A stretch of DNA of 64,000 nucleotides from positions 62,001 through 126,000 of the forward strand of contig NZ_PGVG01000007.1 in the NCBI RefSeq assembly GCF_002795245.1, read 5' to 3'. The position numbers and the translations under genes were made by a program. The stretch's first letter is position 1; each line of letters begins with the position of its first letter. The DNA comes from Bradyrhizobium forestalis. GTDB taxonomy: Bacteria > Pseudomonadota > Alphaproteobacteria > Rhizobiales > Xanthobacteraceae. Shown piece by piece: positions 50,302-60,124 of the stretch. A model generated the notes under the pieces. It had not been told where the DNA came from. It worked only from the letters and a program-made list of their open reading frames with translations, and did not search any database.

Positions 50302-50343
50302 CGGAAATTCACCCCTCAACTTCTGTCACTCGTTCGCGGACCG

Positions 50344-50820
50344 TCATCCGGCCTTCCCCGCGGCGCCCGGTCCGGCCGGATGTGCGGCGGCGAGCTGCTT
50401 GGCGATGCCAATGCCCTTGCCCTTTGCCAGCTGGTTGCCGAGCTGCTCTGCCAGCATCGACTTCCAGACGCCGCCGGCGGTGCCCTTGCCAAAGACCTCC
50501 TCCGACTCCTTCGGCAGCATCGTCTCGACGAAGGTCTGGAGGATGAAGGCTTCGAACTTGCGGTAAACCTCGCCGGATGCCGGCGCCTTGATCACCTGCA
50601 CCGGCGCCCCGTTCACTGCACCCGACTGCGCTTCGGCGACCTTCGCCGCAGATTGATCGGCAGCCGCCGCGGCCTTGCCGACCTCCGCGTCCATCGTGGC
50701 GGCGAAATCGGCGTCCGACGCTTTCAGCGCGTCGAGCTTCGCGGTCGCCGCGCGCTGCGTCACGGGATCGGCGGCTTCGAGGACATCGAGAACGAGGTCG
50801 GGCGTCGCTGTCACGATCAT
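50344..50820 (-). CDS. Rod-binding protein, FlgJ N-terminal domain-like
   Basis: The 158-residue protein has a variable Ala-rich N-terminal half and a C-terminal rod-binding domain at about residues 88-145 (YRKFEAFILQTFVETMLPKE, VWKSMLAEQLGNQLAKGKGI). It lacks the muramidase domain of enterobacterial FlgJ, as is usual in alphaproteobacteria; a separate transglycosylase gene lies at 59543. Its start overlaps the stop of the coiled-coil gene by 4 nt. Confidence 0.82.
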   Translation of the reverse strand: MIVTATPDLVLDVLEAADPVTQRAATAKLDALKASDADFAATMDAEVGKAAAAADQSAAKVAEAQSGAVNGAPVQVIKAPASGEVYRKFEAFILQTFVETMLPKESEEVFGKGTAGGVWKSMLAEQLGNQLAKGKGIGIAKQLAAAHPAGPGAAGKAG

Positions 50821-51236
50821 GTCTTGTTCCGGTTGGCTGGCTGTGGCGTCCACGCGCGCACGGTAAGGCTCGTTCCCGTCATTTCCTCGAGCGAGCGCTT
50901 CTCGGCGTCGCGGAGCTTGTCTGCGAGCGCGGCCTTCGCGACCTCCTCGAGCTGCTTCACGCGGCGGGTCTCGCGACGAACCTGGTCGAGCTGCCGCGAG
51001 GCCTGCTCGTTCACGGCGCGCGCGCCGACGCTCGTCCTGTTGAGCCGCCGCGCGATCGATTCGCTCGATGATCCCGCCGGCGGCGTTCCGTCGTTCAGGG
51101 CTCCGACCAGCCATTCCTGCTCGTGCTGCAGGCTGCGCTCCTGCTGCCGCAATTGCGCGAGCTGCCATTCGGACAGCCGGAGCTGGAGCTTCACCAGCGA
51201 GACCATCCGGCCGAGCTTGTCCGCACGCGAGGTCAT
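50817..51236 (-). CDS. Coiled-coil flagellar operon protein, 139 aa, FliJ-like
   Basis: The protein is almost entirely predicted coiled coil (LVKLQLRLSEWQLAQLRQQE, RQLDQVRRETRRVKQLEEVA). This matches the size and helical hairpin character of FliJ, the export-apparatus chaperone escort, though sequence identity cannot be judged. It lies 6 nt after fliR and overlaps the FlgJ-like gene by ATGA. FliJ is otherwise missing from the visible cluster, which supports the guess. Confidence 0.65.
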   Translation of the reverse strand: MTSRADKLGRMVSLVKLQLRLSEWQLAQLRQQERSLQHEQEWLVGALNDGTPPAGSSSESIARRLNRTSVGARAVNEQASRQLDQVRRETRRVKQLEEVAKAALADKLRDAEKRSLEEMTGTSLTVRAWTPQPANRNKT

Positions 51237-51242
51237 GACCGA

Positions 51243-51995
51243 TCACTCCGCCAGCCACGACGAGACGCCCAGCATGAACTGCGTCAGCAGCTCGTCGCTA
51301 GTGAGGTAGAGCAGCAGGAAGCCGCCGAACAGCACGAAGGGCACCGAGATGAAATAGACCGGAATTGCCGGCGTCAGCTTGTTGATCAGGCCGACCGCCA
51401 GGTTGACGATGACGGAGTAGACGATGAAGGGGCTCGTGATCCGCAGCGTCAGCACGAACGCTTCCGACAGGCGGCCGACGAGCAGGTCGAGCGCCATGCT
51501 GCCGCCGAGCCTGTTGCCGGGATGCCAGACGTCGTAGGAGTTCATCAGCCCGCGCAGGACCTGCCAATGCTGGTCGGTCATGAAGAACAGCGTGGTGACG
51601 GCCGCCATGATCAGCGGCACCAGGGCCGGCGCCGGATCGGTGTCGCCGACTGGTGTGCCCGGGATGTTGCTCAGCCCGATCGCACTCGCCATCATGGTCG
51701 CCATGGTCTGGAGGGCGAGGAAGAACACGCGCCCGCCGAGCCCGATGACGCTGCCGACCACGAGCTCGGAGCAGATCAGGAGCGCCAGCGTCAGCGGCGC
51801 AGCGTTGTCCGTGAGCGGCTTCAGGACTGTGATCAGGATCGGCGTCAGCGCAAACGTCGTGACCAGCGCGACGAACAGGCGCACCTGGGGCGGAACGTTG
51901 ACGCTGGAATAGCCGGGCACCAGCATCAGGCAGGCGCCGATGCGGCAGAACACGATGAACGTCACCAGCACGCTGTCGGCGAGCCCAGAGATCAC
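51243..51995 (-). CDS. fliR: Flagellar type III export membrane protein FliR
   Basis: FliR is part of the FliPQR export gate in the inner membrane. The 250-residue protein starts from GTG 51995, overlapping the flhA stop as GTGA. It has about six helices, beginning [20 protein letters not shown], with [18 protein letters not shown] (conserved P/R segment) and [19 protein letters not shown]. The GTG is the only start that gives family length. FliP and FlhB are not in the window. Confidence 0.95.
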   Translation of the reverse strand: MISGLADSVLVTFIVFCRIGACLMLVPGYSSVNVPPQVRLFVALVTTFALTPILITVLKPLTDNAAPLTLALLICSELVVGSVIGLGGRVFFLALQTMATMMASAIGLSNIPGTPVGDTDPAPALVPLIMAAVTTLFFMTDQHWQVLRGLMNSYDVWHPGNRLGGSMALDLLVGRLSEAFVLTLRITSPFIVYSVIVNLAVGLINKLTPAIPVYFISVPFVLFGGFLLLYLTSDELLTQFMLGVSSWLAE

Positions 51996-54073
51996 GATAT
52001 GGCTCCGAGTGCCCTGATCTCGGCGCTGCGCGCGACTTCGACATGCGACAGGATCGGCAGGGTCGGGAACACCCGCTCCAGGATCATCCGGACATAGGGC
52101 CGCGCTTCCGGCGTCACCGCCAGCACCACGCTGGTGCCGCTCTCGGTGAACTTGCGGATCGCAGCGCTGGCTTCGGTCGCGAACTGCTCGATCAGGCGCG
52201 GGTCGGCGTCGAACTCGACGACGTCGCCCTTGGCGTCGCGCTTCAGGCTCTGGTGGAAAGCGAGGTCCCAGCGGTTGCCGAGACGGACGACGTTGAGCAC
52301 GCCATTGTCGGAGAGATCGCCGCAGATCTGCTGGGCAAGACGCGTGCGCACATGCTCTGCGACCTGCTCGGAGCGCCGCACATGCGGCGCGATCTCGGCG
52401 ATCGCCTCGAGGATGAGGTGAAGGTTGCGAATGGAGACTCGCTCGGCCAGCAGGATCTTCAGGATTGCCAGCAGGCCCGAATAGGAGATTTGCGACGGAC
52501 AGAGATCCTCGACCAGGCGCTTGTACTCGGGATCGAGCCGGTCGAGCAGGGCGCGCATGTCCTTGTAGGACAGGAGCTGGGCGAGGTTCGCCCTGATCAC
52601 TTCGCTCAAATGCGTGAGCAGCACCGACAGGTTGTCGACCGGCTTGCAGCCCTGCCGCTTGACTTCGTCGGTGAAGGCTTCCGTCACCCATAGCGCCTTC
52701 ATGCCGAAGGCGGGCTCGATCACCTCGTCGCCCGGCACGTCCGGCTTGCCGTCCTTGTCGACCAGCACCAGCACCTCGCCGAGCCTGAGCTCGCCATGGG
52801 CGATGCGCGTGTCGTGAATCCGGATCTGGTAGCTCTTGGGGTCGATCGACAGATTGTCGGTGAGCTTGATCTCGGGAATGACGAATCCGTACTGCTTGGC
52901 GAACTTCTTGCGGATCTTGGCCACACGGTGGGCAAGCTCGGTGCGCGAGCCCAGGAGATGGACCGAAAGGTGGCCGCCGAGCGCCAGCTCGATCTCGGCG
53001 GTCTTGAGCTGCTCCTTGACGGATTCCTTGGCCTCGGTCTGGGCACGCTCGTCGGCCCTGCGCGCATCCTCCTTCTGTTTCAGCGCGGCCTGCCGCTTCG
53101 GCAGCGAATAGCCGACGAAAGCCATGACACCCCCAAGCAGCACGAAGGGCGCCATCGGCAGCCCCGGCATCAGGGCGAGCACGAACATCATCAGCGCGGC
53201 AGCCGACACCGCGCGCGGATAGCCGCCGAGCTGCCGCAGCACCGCCTGCTCCGCCGAGCCCCTGGTACCGCCCTTGGAGACCAAGAGGCCCGCCGACAGC
53301 GAGACGATCAGCGCCGGCATCTGCGACACCAGACCGTCGCCGACCGAGAGCTTGGTGTAGACGTCGGCGGCGCGGGAAAGAGTCAATCCGTGATGGGTGA
53401 CGCCGATGACGATGCCGCCGAAGATGTTGATCGCGGTAATGATGAGGCCGGCAATGGCGTCGCCCCGAACGAACTTCGAGGCGCCGTCCATGGCGCCGAA
53501 GAACGCGCTCTCCTCTTCGAGCTCGCGCCGCCGGCGCTGGGCTTCCTTGTCGTCGATCAGGCCTGCGGACAGGTCCGCGTCGATTGCCATCTGCTTGCCG
53601 GGGATAGCGTCCAAGGTGAAGCGGGCGCCGACTTCGGCAATGCGCGTCGCACCCTTGGTGATCACGACGAAATTCACCGTAACCAGGATCGCGAAGATGA
53701 TCAGGCCGATGACGAAGTCACCGCCCATGACGAACTTCGAGAAGCCGGCGACGACGTGGCCTGCGGCCTGCTCGCCCTCCCCGCCCCGCGACAGGATCAG
53801 GCGCGTCGTCGCGATGTTCAGCGCCAGGCGCAGGATCGTCGCGATCAGCAGCACGGTCGGGAAGGCCGAGAAGTCGAGCGGCCGCTGAATCCACAGCGCG
53901 ACCATCAGGATCAGCGCCGAAAGTGCGATCGAGAACGCGAGGCCGAGATCGATCAGGATCGGAGGGATCGGCAGGAACAGGATCGTGAGCATGGTCACGA
54001 TGCCGCCAGCGAAAAAGGCATCCGCCCCGAGGCGGCGCGGATTGGGCAGGCTAGCAGCTAACGTATCGGCCAT
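51992..54073 (-). CDS. flhA: Flagellar export component FlhA
   Basis: The 693-residue protein forms the nonameric export ring that receives flagellar substrates. The N-terminal half has about eight helices, with the FHIPEP region ([40 protein letters not shown]) and the conserved [21 protein letters not shown] segment. The C-terminal cytoplasmic domain contains [20 protein letters not shown] and [24 protein letters not shown] blocks. It lies 75 nt downstream of fliQ. Confidence 0.98.
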   Translation of the reverse strand: MADTLAASLPNPRRLGADAFFAGGIVTMLTILFLPIPPILIDLGLAFSIALSALILMVALWIQRPLDFSAFPTVLLIATILRLALNIATTRLILSRGGEGEQAAGHVVAGFSKFVMGGDFVIGLIIFAILVTVNFVVITKGATRIAEVGARFTLDAIPGKQMAIDADLSAGLIDDKEAQRRRRELEEESAFFGAMDGASKFVRGDAIAGLIITAINIFGGIVIGVTHHGLTLSRAADVYTKLSVGDGLVSQMPALIVSLSAGLLVSKGGTRGSAEQAVLRQLGGYPRAVSAAALMMFVLALMPGLPMAPFVLLGGVMAFVGYSLPKRQAALKQKEDARRADERAQTEAKESVKEQLKTAEIELALGGHLSVHLLGSRTELAHRVAKIRKKFAKQYGFVIPEIKLTDNLSIDPKSYQIRIHDTRIAHGELRLGEVLVLVDKDGKPDVPGDEVIEPAFGMKALWVTEAFTDEVKRQGCKPVDNLSVLLTHLSEVIRANLAQLLSYKDMRALLDRLDPEYKRLVEDLCPSQISYSGLLAILKILLAERVSIRNLHLILEAIAEIAPHVRRSEQVAEHVRTRLAQQICGDLSDNGVLNVVRLGNRWDLAFHQSLKRDAKGDVVEFDADPRLIEQFATEASAAIRKFTESGTSVVLAVTPEARPYVRMILERVFPTLPILSHVEVARSAEIRALGAIS

Positions 54074-54148
54074 GGGTCACCGGCAGAGGGTCCGCCCGTA
54101 ATCTGCCGCGCAAAGCTTACGCGAGGGTGGTGCCGGGGCCGGCGCGGA

Positions 54149-54415
54149 TCAGAAGCCGTGCTCGATCCGCGAATAGACCATCTCGGTGAAGGTCGACAGA
54201 TGTGCGCCGATGAAGGAGCCGGAGACCGCAACGACCAGGAGAATGACGATGATCTTCGGAACGAAGGTCAGCGTCACCTCCTGGATCTGGGTCAGGGCCT
54301 GGATCAGCGCGATGACGGTGCCGACCAGCATCGCGGCCCCGACCGCAGGCCCGGAGGCGACGATGATGGTCCAGATCGCCGCCTGGACGATATCGAGGGC
54401 GTCCCGCTCGTTCAT
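54149..54415 (-). CDS. fliQ: Flagellar export gate protein FliQ
   Basis: An 88-residue, two-helix membrane protein beginning MNERDALDIVQAAIWTIIVA with the family segment ALTQIQEVTLTFVPKIIVIL. Length and sequence fit FliQ. Its ATG overlaps the flgD stop (ATGA), giving translational coupling. Together with FliR and FlhA it forms most of the export gate encoded here. Confidence 0.96.
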   Translation of the reverse strand: MNERDALDIVQAAIWTIIVASGPAVGAAMLVGTVIALIQALTQIQEVTLTFVPKIIVILLVVAVSGSFIGAHLSTFTEMVYSRIEHGF

Positions 54416-54834
54416 GACTGGCTGATCGTGAGCCCCGGTCCGACCGCGACCTTCGTGCCGTCCTGAAGGGTCGCGATGGAGCCGTCGCTGTTGATGGAGA
54501 CCGAGACGACCTTGCCGGAAAAACTGGCGCCGGTCGAGTCGGTGAAGCTGACTGTCTTCCCGATCAGCCCGTTGGCCTGCGACAGGGACTGCGAGGACAG
54601 CAGCGCGTCCAGCTTCGAATTCGTCTGCATCGCCTGCTCGACCGTCGAGAGCTGGGCGAACTGGCTCATATATTGCGAGGTATCCATCGGATTGGTCGGA
54701 TCCTGGTTCTTCATCTCGGCGACGAGGAGCTGAAGAAACGTGTTGTAGTCCACGCTGTTGCTCGACGTCGCCGAGGTGGTGCCTGTCGAACTGGACGACT
54801 TGCCGGTCGTGTCGGTCGCGCTGGTGACGTTCAT
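54412..54834 (-). CDS. flgD: Flagellar hook-capping protein FlgD
   Basis: FlgD caps the growing hook and guides polymerisation of FlgE. The 140-residue protein is a short alphaproteobacterial form with a Ser/Thr-rich N-terminus, the signature DYNTFLQLLVAEMKNQDPTN, MDTSQYMSQFAQLSTVEQAM and a C-terminal Tudor-like part. It lies between flbT and fliQ, the same order as in Sinorhizobium meliloti. Confidence 0.96.
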   Translation of the reverse strand: MNVTSATDTTGKSSSSTGTTSATSSNSVDYNTFLQLLVAEMKNQDPTNPMDTSQYMSQFAQLSTVEQAMQTNSKLDALLSSQSLSQANGLIGKTVSFTDSTGASFSGKVVSVSINSDGSIATLQDGTKVAVGPGLTISQS

Positions 54835-54849
54835 CTAGCCTCTCCGCTG

Positions 54850-55260
54850 TCAGGCAGCCTCGAATGGGGAAACGGTGGCGGCGCCCGCCAAGATGGCCTG
54901 CTCCACCGGGAACAAGGCCCGAATCCGCTTGAGCGCCTCGAAGTAGCGGGTCGCCCCGACCAGTTCGTCGATTGCGCCGAGTCCATCCAGCATCTCGCGG
55001 TTCTCGCACACCGCACACAGGGCTGCGTGATGCTGCGCGTAGAGCGCCGCAGCGTCGCGGACGTCGGTCGGGTTCATCAGCATGAGCTGGACCATGAAAT
55101 AGAGCTGTCGCAGCGCCGTGGTGGCGTCGGAAGCCTGCATGACCTGCGCTTCAAGCAGGAACATCACGTCGTTGACGAGCTCGACGGAGACCTTGCGGTC
55201 CACGCGGAGCACCGCGCCGTTGATGTAGATCCGTTCGCCCGCCCGCAAGGAGATCTTCAT
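54850..55260 (-). CDS. flbT: Flagellin synthesis regulator FlbT
   Basis: FlbT is a post-transcriptional regulator of flagellin mRNA in alphaproteobacteria and acts with FlaF. The 136-residue protein starts MKISLRAGERIYINGAVLRV, with FLLEAQVMQASDATTALRQLYFMVQ spanning a helical region. In lateral-type systems FlbT can act positively on flagellin production. Its start overlaps the flaF stop by 1 nt (TAATG). Confidence 0.97.
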   Translation of the reverse strand: MKISLRAGERIYINGAVLRVDRKVSVELVNDVMFLLEAQVMQASDATTALRQLYFMVQLMLMNPTDVRDAAALYAQHHAALCAVCENREMLDGLGAIDELVGATRYFEALKRIRALFPVEQAILAGAATVSPFEAA

Positions 55261-55604
55261 TAAAGCGCGTCTCGGATCAGGCGGTTGATTTCGATGAGCT
55301 GCACCACGTCGCTCGACCGCTGTTCGCGGAGGCGGTCGGCTTCCTTGACGACCCACAAGCCGATCGAGATGATGTCGGCACGCAGCTTGTCCGGGAGCCC
55401 GTTCTCCGGGTGCGCGAGATCCTCGATGAAGATCGTCCACAGCCGCCGCACATAGAGCAGGCTCTCGACCAGATCCTCGAGGCTGAAACGCCCCTTCTGG
55501 ATCCGCTCGAGCCGGTCGATGCCGAGGCTGAGCGCCTGCCGCTCGCGGCTTCGCGCCTCATAGCCACTTTCGTCAACGACCGCTTCATAGGCTTCAAACG
55601 TCAT
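55260..55604 (-). CDS. flaF: Flagellar biosynthesis regulator FlaF
   Basis: A 114-residue all-helical protein that functions with FlbT in flagellin export or assembly control. Motifs are YEARSRERQALSLGIDRLER, LYVRRLWTIFIEDLAHPENG and LPDKLRADIISIGLWVVKEA, all typical of FlaF. ATG 55604 gives family length; an in-frame extension to 55634 is not needed. It lies 55 nt downstream of flgL. Confidence 0.97.
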   Translation of the reverse strand: MTFEAYEAVVDESGYEARSRERQALSLGIDRLERIQKGRFSLEDLVESLLYVRRLWTIFIEDLAHPENGLPDKLRADIISIGLWVVKEADRLREQRSSDVVQLIEINRLIRDAL

Positions 55605-55659
55605 CAGGACCACTCTTCGCAGGAGACCGAACAACTGGACAAAGGTTACAAGCCCCGGC

Positions 55660-56706
55660 TCAGAGATAATTGATGAGGCTGATCTTCTGGAGCTGCGAGG
55701 TGAGCGCCAGCGCCGTCTGGATCTGGGTCTGCAGGGTGTTGACCCGGACCGAGGCTTCGGTCGGGTCGACCTTCTCCATACCGACGATCTGGTTGTTCAG
55801 AATGTCCTGCTGCGTCTTGAGCTTGGCGGTTGCGGTGGTGAGCCGCTGCTGGACCGTGCCGACACTGCCGCCGAGCGCAGCGAGGTCGTTGATGGCGTTA
55901 CCGACGAGCCCGATGGCCTTGTCCACGACGACCTGAAACGTCTCTTGGCTCAGGTTTACATTCCCGAGATCGGCCATCATGGTGTAGGCCTCGGCGAGCT
56001 TGCGGAAGCCGGTCTGGTTGGCGCTCACGGACGTATCGGCGATCTCGGTCGTGGAGATGCGGCTTTGCATGGTCTGGTCGGTGGCCGATGACCAGTTGGT
56101 GTTCCAGGCCGGACTGGCAAACTCGGCATCGAAGGTGGTGTCGAGGAACGTCTGCATCTGGGCCGGGGTAATGGTGCCCACGCTGGGCGAGGATTGCGAG
56201 AAGCCGAAGCTCGCGAGAAAATCGGCGTCGACCTGGTTCTTGCTGGCCGAGCCCGCAGTGTAAGGCGTGATGGGAGCGTTCTGCGTGTTGATGCCCGAGA
56301 ACAGATACGAGCCGTTATAGGACACGTTCAGCGCGCCGATGAGGTCCTGGAGATTGGAGGCCGCAGGCGGCAGGATGACCCGCCCGCCACCGTCGGTGCT
56401 GCGGGCCGCGATCAGATCCTTGAGGAAGTCCGTCGCGGTCTTGTTGAGCTGGGTGATCCGGTTCTGCGTCACGTCCAGGCGTCCCGAGACGAGCCCGTTG
56501 GTGTCGACGAGCTGATCGGCGAAGCTGAAGTCAGCCCGCAGCGTGAGGTCGCTTCCCGTTGTGGCACCAAGCTCGAGGCCGACATCGGCGAAGCGGCCGG
56601 TGGTCGCCTCGGTCGAGGCCTTGCTCAGCGCCGCCTGGTTGCTCGTGATCGAATACCTCAACGACGAGGACAACATCAGGGTGGAAATGTAGTTCGCGCT
56701 CATCAT
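55660..56706 (-). CDS. flgL: Flagellar hook-filament junction protein FlgL
   Basis: The 348-residue protein joins the hook-associated protein FlgK to the filament. It has flagellin-like helical ends: N-terminal MSANYISTLMLSSSLRYSIT with QAALSKASTEATTGRFADVG, and C-terminal VDPTEASVRVNTLQTQIQTA and LTSQLQKISLINYL. The start is a tandem ATG, 3 nt after the flgK stop. It is probably exported with help from the FlgN-like protein at 49789. Confidence 0.95.
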   Translation of the reverse strand: MMSANYISTLMLSSSLRYSITSNQAALSKASTEATTGRFADVGLELGATTGSDLTLRADFSFADQLVDTNGLVSGRLDVTQNRITQLNKTATDFLKDLIAARSTDGGGRVILPPAASNLQDLIGALNVSYNGSYLFSGINTQNAPITPYTAGSASKNQVDADFLASFGFSQSSPSVGTITPAQMQTFLDTTFDAEFASPAWNTNWSSATDQTMQSRISTTEIADTSVSANQTGFRKLAEAYTMMADLGNVNLSQETFQVVVDKAIGLVGNAINDLAALGGSVGTVQQRLTTATAKLKTQQDILNNQIVGMEKVDPTEASVRVNTLQTQIQTALALTSQLQKISLINYL

Positions 56707-56709
56707 GAC

Positions 56710-58185
56710 TTAATTCCCCACGGCAGCGAGCAGGCTCTGCAGCATTTCATCGACGGTCGAGATGATCTTTGACGAGGCCGAATAGGTGCGCTCGACCTGG
56801 AGCATCAACGCCATCTCGTCGTCCATGTTGACGCCGTTGACGTTCGACAGCGCCGTGATGCTGCGGTTGAGCAGCGTGCTCTGGTACTCGGAGTTATCGT
56901 TGGCGGTCTTGCGCTGGTTCTCGATCCAGCTCGCCGACGACGACGCGAAGTCGATCAAGCTGCCGCTCGGCTTGCCTTGCGTGGTTGCATCGAACGGCTG
57001 CGACGCGTCCATGCCGCCGATGAGCTGCTGCAGCCGGACCGAATAGCCGCCGTTGCCGGCGGTGTTGTATTGGTAGGCTGGGTTGCCGCTGATCGCGCCG
57101 TCGCGGAGCAGATTGGGGTTGCCGCCCTGGGCCGGATCGACCGATGCAGCGACCGAGATCGTGCCGGCGAGGCCCACCGAGACCGTTGCGCTCGCGGGCA
57201 TCGCCGGCGCGCCGGGATAGGTGAAGAGACCGGGAACGTCGGGCAGCGCCGCGGCCGTCTGATCGCTTTCCCTGAAAGTGTTGATCAGGCCACGCGCGAT
57301 TTCGTCGAGCTGGCTCTGATAGGTGACGGTGTCCTGATCACGCAGCTGAGCGAGGCCCGCGAGCTTGCCCGACTTCAGCGGCATCACCGAATTGGCACCG
57401 GTCACGGGGACGCCGTCGATGTAGACGGCATTGCCCGTGGTGCCTGCGGTGTAGGCATTCGTCGGCGCAAAGCTCACCGACCGCGCCGTCTTGTCGAACA
57501 GCACGACGCCACTGTCGGTGTAGAGCGCCGCGTCACCGTTGGTGCGGATCGACATCGAGACGCCGACCTCCTGCGACAGCTTCGAGACGATGTTGTCACG
57601 CTGGTCGAGGTAGTCGGTGATGTCGTCGCCTGAGATCGTGCCCTTCACGATCGCGGTGTTCACGGTCTCGAACTGGGAGAGCAACTGGTTGATGTTCTGA
57701 ACCGACGTCTTCATGTCGGCATCCGCGCCCTCACGGACGGACTGCACCGTCCGGGTCGCCTGGTTGAGCGCGTTCGCCATGTCCTTGGCGGACGTGACGG
57801 CCGCCTGCGCCAGCGTGGTGTTGTCCGGGGCGTTGGCGTATTTCTGCAACGCCTGCTTGAGCGCATTGAGCTGCGCCGTCGGCGACTGCTCGAGCTCGGG
57901 ATCATCGACGGTCGATGCCGCGATCTTCTGAAGACCGTCATAGACCACGCTTTGCTTGGCGGACGCCGAGGTCGCGGTCAGGACGTTAGTGAACAGGCCG
58001 CCGCTCGCGGCGCGCTGGATCGCCGCGACATAGACGCCGGCATTCGGCAGATTGTCCAGCACGGCGATCTTGCGCGAATAGCCGGCAGCGCTGGCACCGG
58101 CGATGTTGCGCGAGATCGTCGAGGACTGAATGCCCGACGCCATGAGCGAAGCGCGAGCGGAGTCGAGGGCGGCGGTAAGGGACAT
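56710..58185 (-). CDS. flgK: Flagellar hook-associated protein FlgK
   Basis: The 491-residue protein begins MSLTAALDSARASLMASGIQ and has the conserved N-terminal ISRNIAGASAAGYSRKIAVL and LVDQRD-type segment (DYLDQRDNIVSKLSQEVGVS). The C-terminus (VNGVNMDDEMALMLQVERTY, ASSKIISTVDEMLQSLL) is diagnostic of FlgK. It forms the first hook-filament junction ring. It lies between flgE and flgL. Confidence 0.97.
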   Translation of the reverse strand: MSLTAALDSARASLMASGIQSSTISRNIAGASAAGYSRKIAVLDNLPNAGVYVAAIQRAASGGLFTNVLTATSASAKQSVVYDGLQKIAASTVDDPELEQSPTAQLNALKQALQKYANAPDNTTLAQAAVTSAKDMANALNQATRTVQSVREGADADMKTSVQNINQLLSQFETVNTAIVKGTISGDDITDYLDQRDNIVSKLSQEVGVSMSIRTNGDAALYTDSGVVLFDKTARSVSFAPTNAYTAGTTGNAVYIDGVPVTGANSVMPLKSGKLAGLAQLRDQDTVTYQSQLDEIARGLINTFRESDQTAAALPDVPGLFTYPGAPAMPASATVSVGLAGTISVAASVDPAQGGNPNLLRDGAISGNPAYQYNTAGNGGYSVRLQQLIGGMDASQPFDATTQGKPSGSLIDFASSSASWIENQRKTANDNSEYQSTLLNRSITALSNVNGVNMDDEMALMLQVERTYSASSKIISTVDEMLQSLLAAVGN

Positions 58186-58219
58186 GGTTTGCTCTTGCCC
58201 GGAATGGGCGCTGAAGAAT

Positions 58220-59452
58220 TCAGCGCTTCAAGTTGACGACGACGTCGAGCAGGTCGGCACCGGTCTGGAACGATTTTGAGTTCGCGGTGAAGCCGCGTTG
58301 GGCCTCGATCATCCCGGTGAGCTCGTCCGCGAGGTCGACATTGGAATCCTCTAGGGCGCCGGACTGGATCGTGCCGAGTCCGCCAGTGCCGGCATTGCCG
58401 GCCTGCGCATTGCCGGAGTTCATGTTGGTCGAATAGACGTTGCCCGGCTCCGGCGTCAGATTGTCGGGGCTCGCGACATCGGCGAGCATGATCGTGTAGA
58501 GCGTCATTTGCTGGCCGTTCTTGAGGATTGCCGTCACGTGGCCCGCCTCGTCGACGTCGACCTTGTCGATGGCCGAGGGAGCACTGCCGTTGACGGTCGC
58601 CTTGAAGCTGAAGTCGGTGCCGGCCTGCGTCATGTTCGACAGGTTCATGGTCAGCGCCGCACCGCCCGGCACGGTCACGGTGAGACCGGTCGGGCTTGCG
58701 GCAGCCAGCGCGCCCTTGCCGGCCGCCGTGGTGTCGAAGGTGAAGGTGGTGGCGGGGGCGAGCGAGGTACCGGTCGCGGAATCGTACACCTGGATCTGCC
58801 AGGTGTCCGAGCCGGCCGCCGTCGCGGTGTGAGACATATAGACGTCGAGCGTGACGGGCTGGCCAATATTGTTGTAGGCCACGATCGAGCTCTTCGAGGA
58901 ATAAGATGCCGGGCCGGGTGGACCGGCAATAACAGCCGCGTTCGGATCCAGATTCCCGGCCGTCAGCGTTCCCGCGGTCGACGGCACGGGCACCTGCGAG
59001 ACCTGGGCGACGTTCACGATCTGCATGCCGGCCAGGCTATTTTGCGAGAAGTTGGTCACGAGGCCCGGCTGGCCCAGAAGATAGTAGCCGGCCGCGTTGA
59101 CCAGATTGCCCTGACTGTCCGGCACGAAGGAGCCGGCGCGCGTCAGATACTGCTGCGTGTTGTTGGCGTTCGACACCACGAAGAAGCCATTGCCCTGAAC
59201 GGCGAGGTCCGTGCTCGACGTGGTGAACTGCGTATGTCCGGGATCGGTGATGGCGTAGCGGACCGTGGTCTCGACGGCGCCGGAATCGTAGTTGCCGGAG
59301 CCGCTCTTCAGGATCAGCGAGGAGAACTCCGTGGAAGCCCGCTTGTAGCCGGTCGTGTTGACGTTGGCGATGTTGTCCGAGACCGTCGACAGCTTGTTGG
59401 ACTGCGCAGACATACCGGAAACACCGGTGCGCATAACACCATACAGGCTCAT
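58220..59452 (-). CDS. flgE: Flagellar hook protein FlgE
   Basis: The 410-residue hook protein starts MSLYGVMRTGVSGMSAQSNK with the rod/hook N-terminal consensus LSTVSDNIANVNTTGYKRAS. The C-terminal consensus is EDSNVDLADELTGMIEAQRG, then FTANSKSFQTGADLLDVVVNLKR-like (key residues Q and N). AAAGGAGCCCA precedes the start. It is exported and polymerises into the hook; length is set by FliK at 60075. Confidence 0.98.
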   Translation of the reverse strand: MSLYGVMRTGVSGMSAQSNKLSTVSDNIANVNTTGYKRASTEFSSLILKSGSGNYDSGAVETTVRYAITDPGHTQFTTSSTDLAVQGNGFFVVSNANNTQQYLTRAGSFVPDSQGNLVNAAGYYLLGQPGLVTNFSQNSLAGMQIVNVAQVSQVPVPSTAGTLTAGNLDPNAAVIAGPPGPASYSSKSSIVAYNNIGQPVTLDVYMSHTATAAGSDTWQIQVYDSATGTSLAPATTFTFDTTAAGKGALAAASPTGLTVTVPGGAALTMNLSNMTQAGTDFSFKATVNGSAPSAIDKVDVDEAGHVTAILKNGQQMTLYTIMLADVASPDNLTPEPGNVYSTNMNSGNAQAGNAGTGGLGTIQSGALEDSNVDLADELTGMIEAQRGFTANSKSFQTGADLLDVVVNLKR

Positions 59453-59542
59453 GAATTGGGCTCCTTTGGTAGGTTGCAGCTACAATGGGGGGTCTTGCTT
59501 GCGCGGGGCTGATGATTGGAAGCGATGCACAACTTCATGTTG

Positions 59543-60124
59543 TCAGGTCGTTTTCGGCTGACAGAACGAGCGCGCCTTGTCGGTCCACGCGCCGAAGCCG
59601 CTCGAGACGAGATGAGCGACGATGTGACAGACGTAGCGCTTCTGCGCCGGCTGGTTGTTGGGACCTGCATTGTAGCGGGCGACTGCCATGGTCCAGCTGC
59701 CTTCGCGCTGCTTCAGCTCCTTGAGAAAGCGCGCGGCGTAGTCGACGTTCCTGGCGGGATCGAACATCGCCCGGACCGAAGCGAACTTGTCACCGTGATA
59801 ATAGTGGTTGATCTGCATGCAGCCGAGGTCGATCAGCTTGACGCCCTTGCCGCGCATCGCTTCGAAATTCGCGATTGCATCGTTCATGTCCTTGGCGAAC
59901 ACGGTCTGGCCGTCGGCACCGAGGGCATAGGGATGGAGCGCGCCGCGCCGACCGGTCTCGGTGAGACCGACCGCATAGAGAATGCCGAGCGGAATCCCGT
60001 GCTGCTGGGCCGCGCGCGCCATCTCGCGCTCGCAAGGGCGCGCAGTTTCAGCGGCCGCCAGGGCAGCGCTCACGTTACAGATAAACAGGGCCGCGACGAT
60101 GCTGCGGCGCCACGTCCTGATCAT
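59543..60124 (-). CDS. Transglycosylase SLT-domain protein of the flagellar operon (orf38-like)
   Basis: A 193-residue exported lytic transglycosylase. A signal peptide (RRSIVAALFICNVSAALAAA) is followed by an SLT fold: GIPLGILYAVGLTETGRRGA (catalytic Glu in TETG), IDLGCMQINHYYHGDKF and AVARYNAGPNNQPAQKRYVC. It probably opens peptidoglycan for the rod, replacing the muramidase domain missing from the FlgJ-like protein. Its start codon lies 50 nt inside the fliK 3' end, an unusually long overlap. Confidence 0.92.
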   Translation of the reverse strand: MIRTWRRSIVAALFICNVSAALAAAETARPCEREMARAAQQHGIPLGILYAVGLTETGRRGALHPYALGADGQTVFAKDMNDAIANFEAMRGKGVKLIDLGCMQINHYYHGDKFASVRAMFDPARNVDYAARFLKELKQREGSWTMAVARYNAGPNNQPAQKRYVCHIVAHLVSSGFGAWTDKARSFCQPKTT

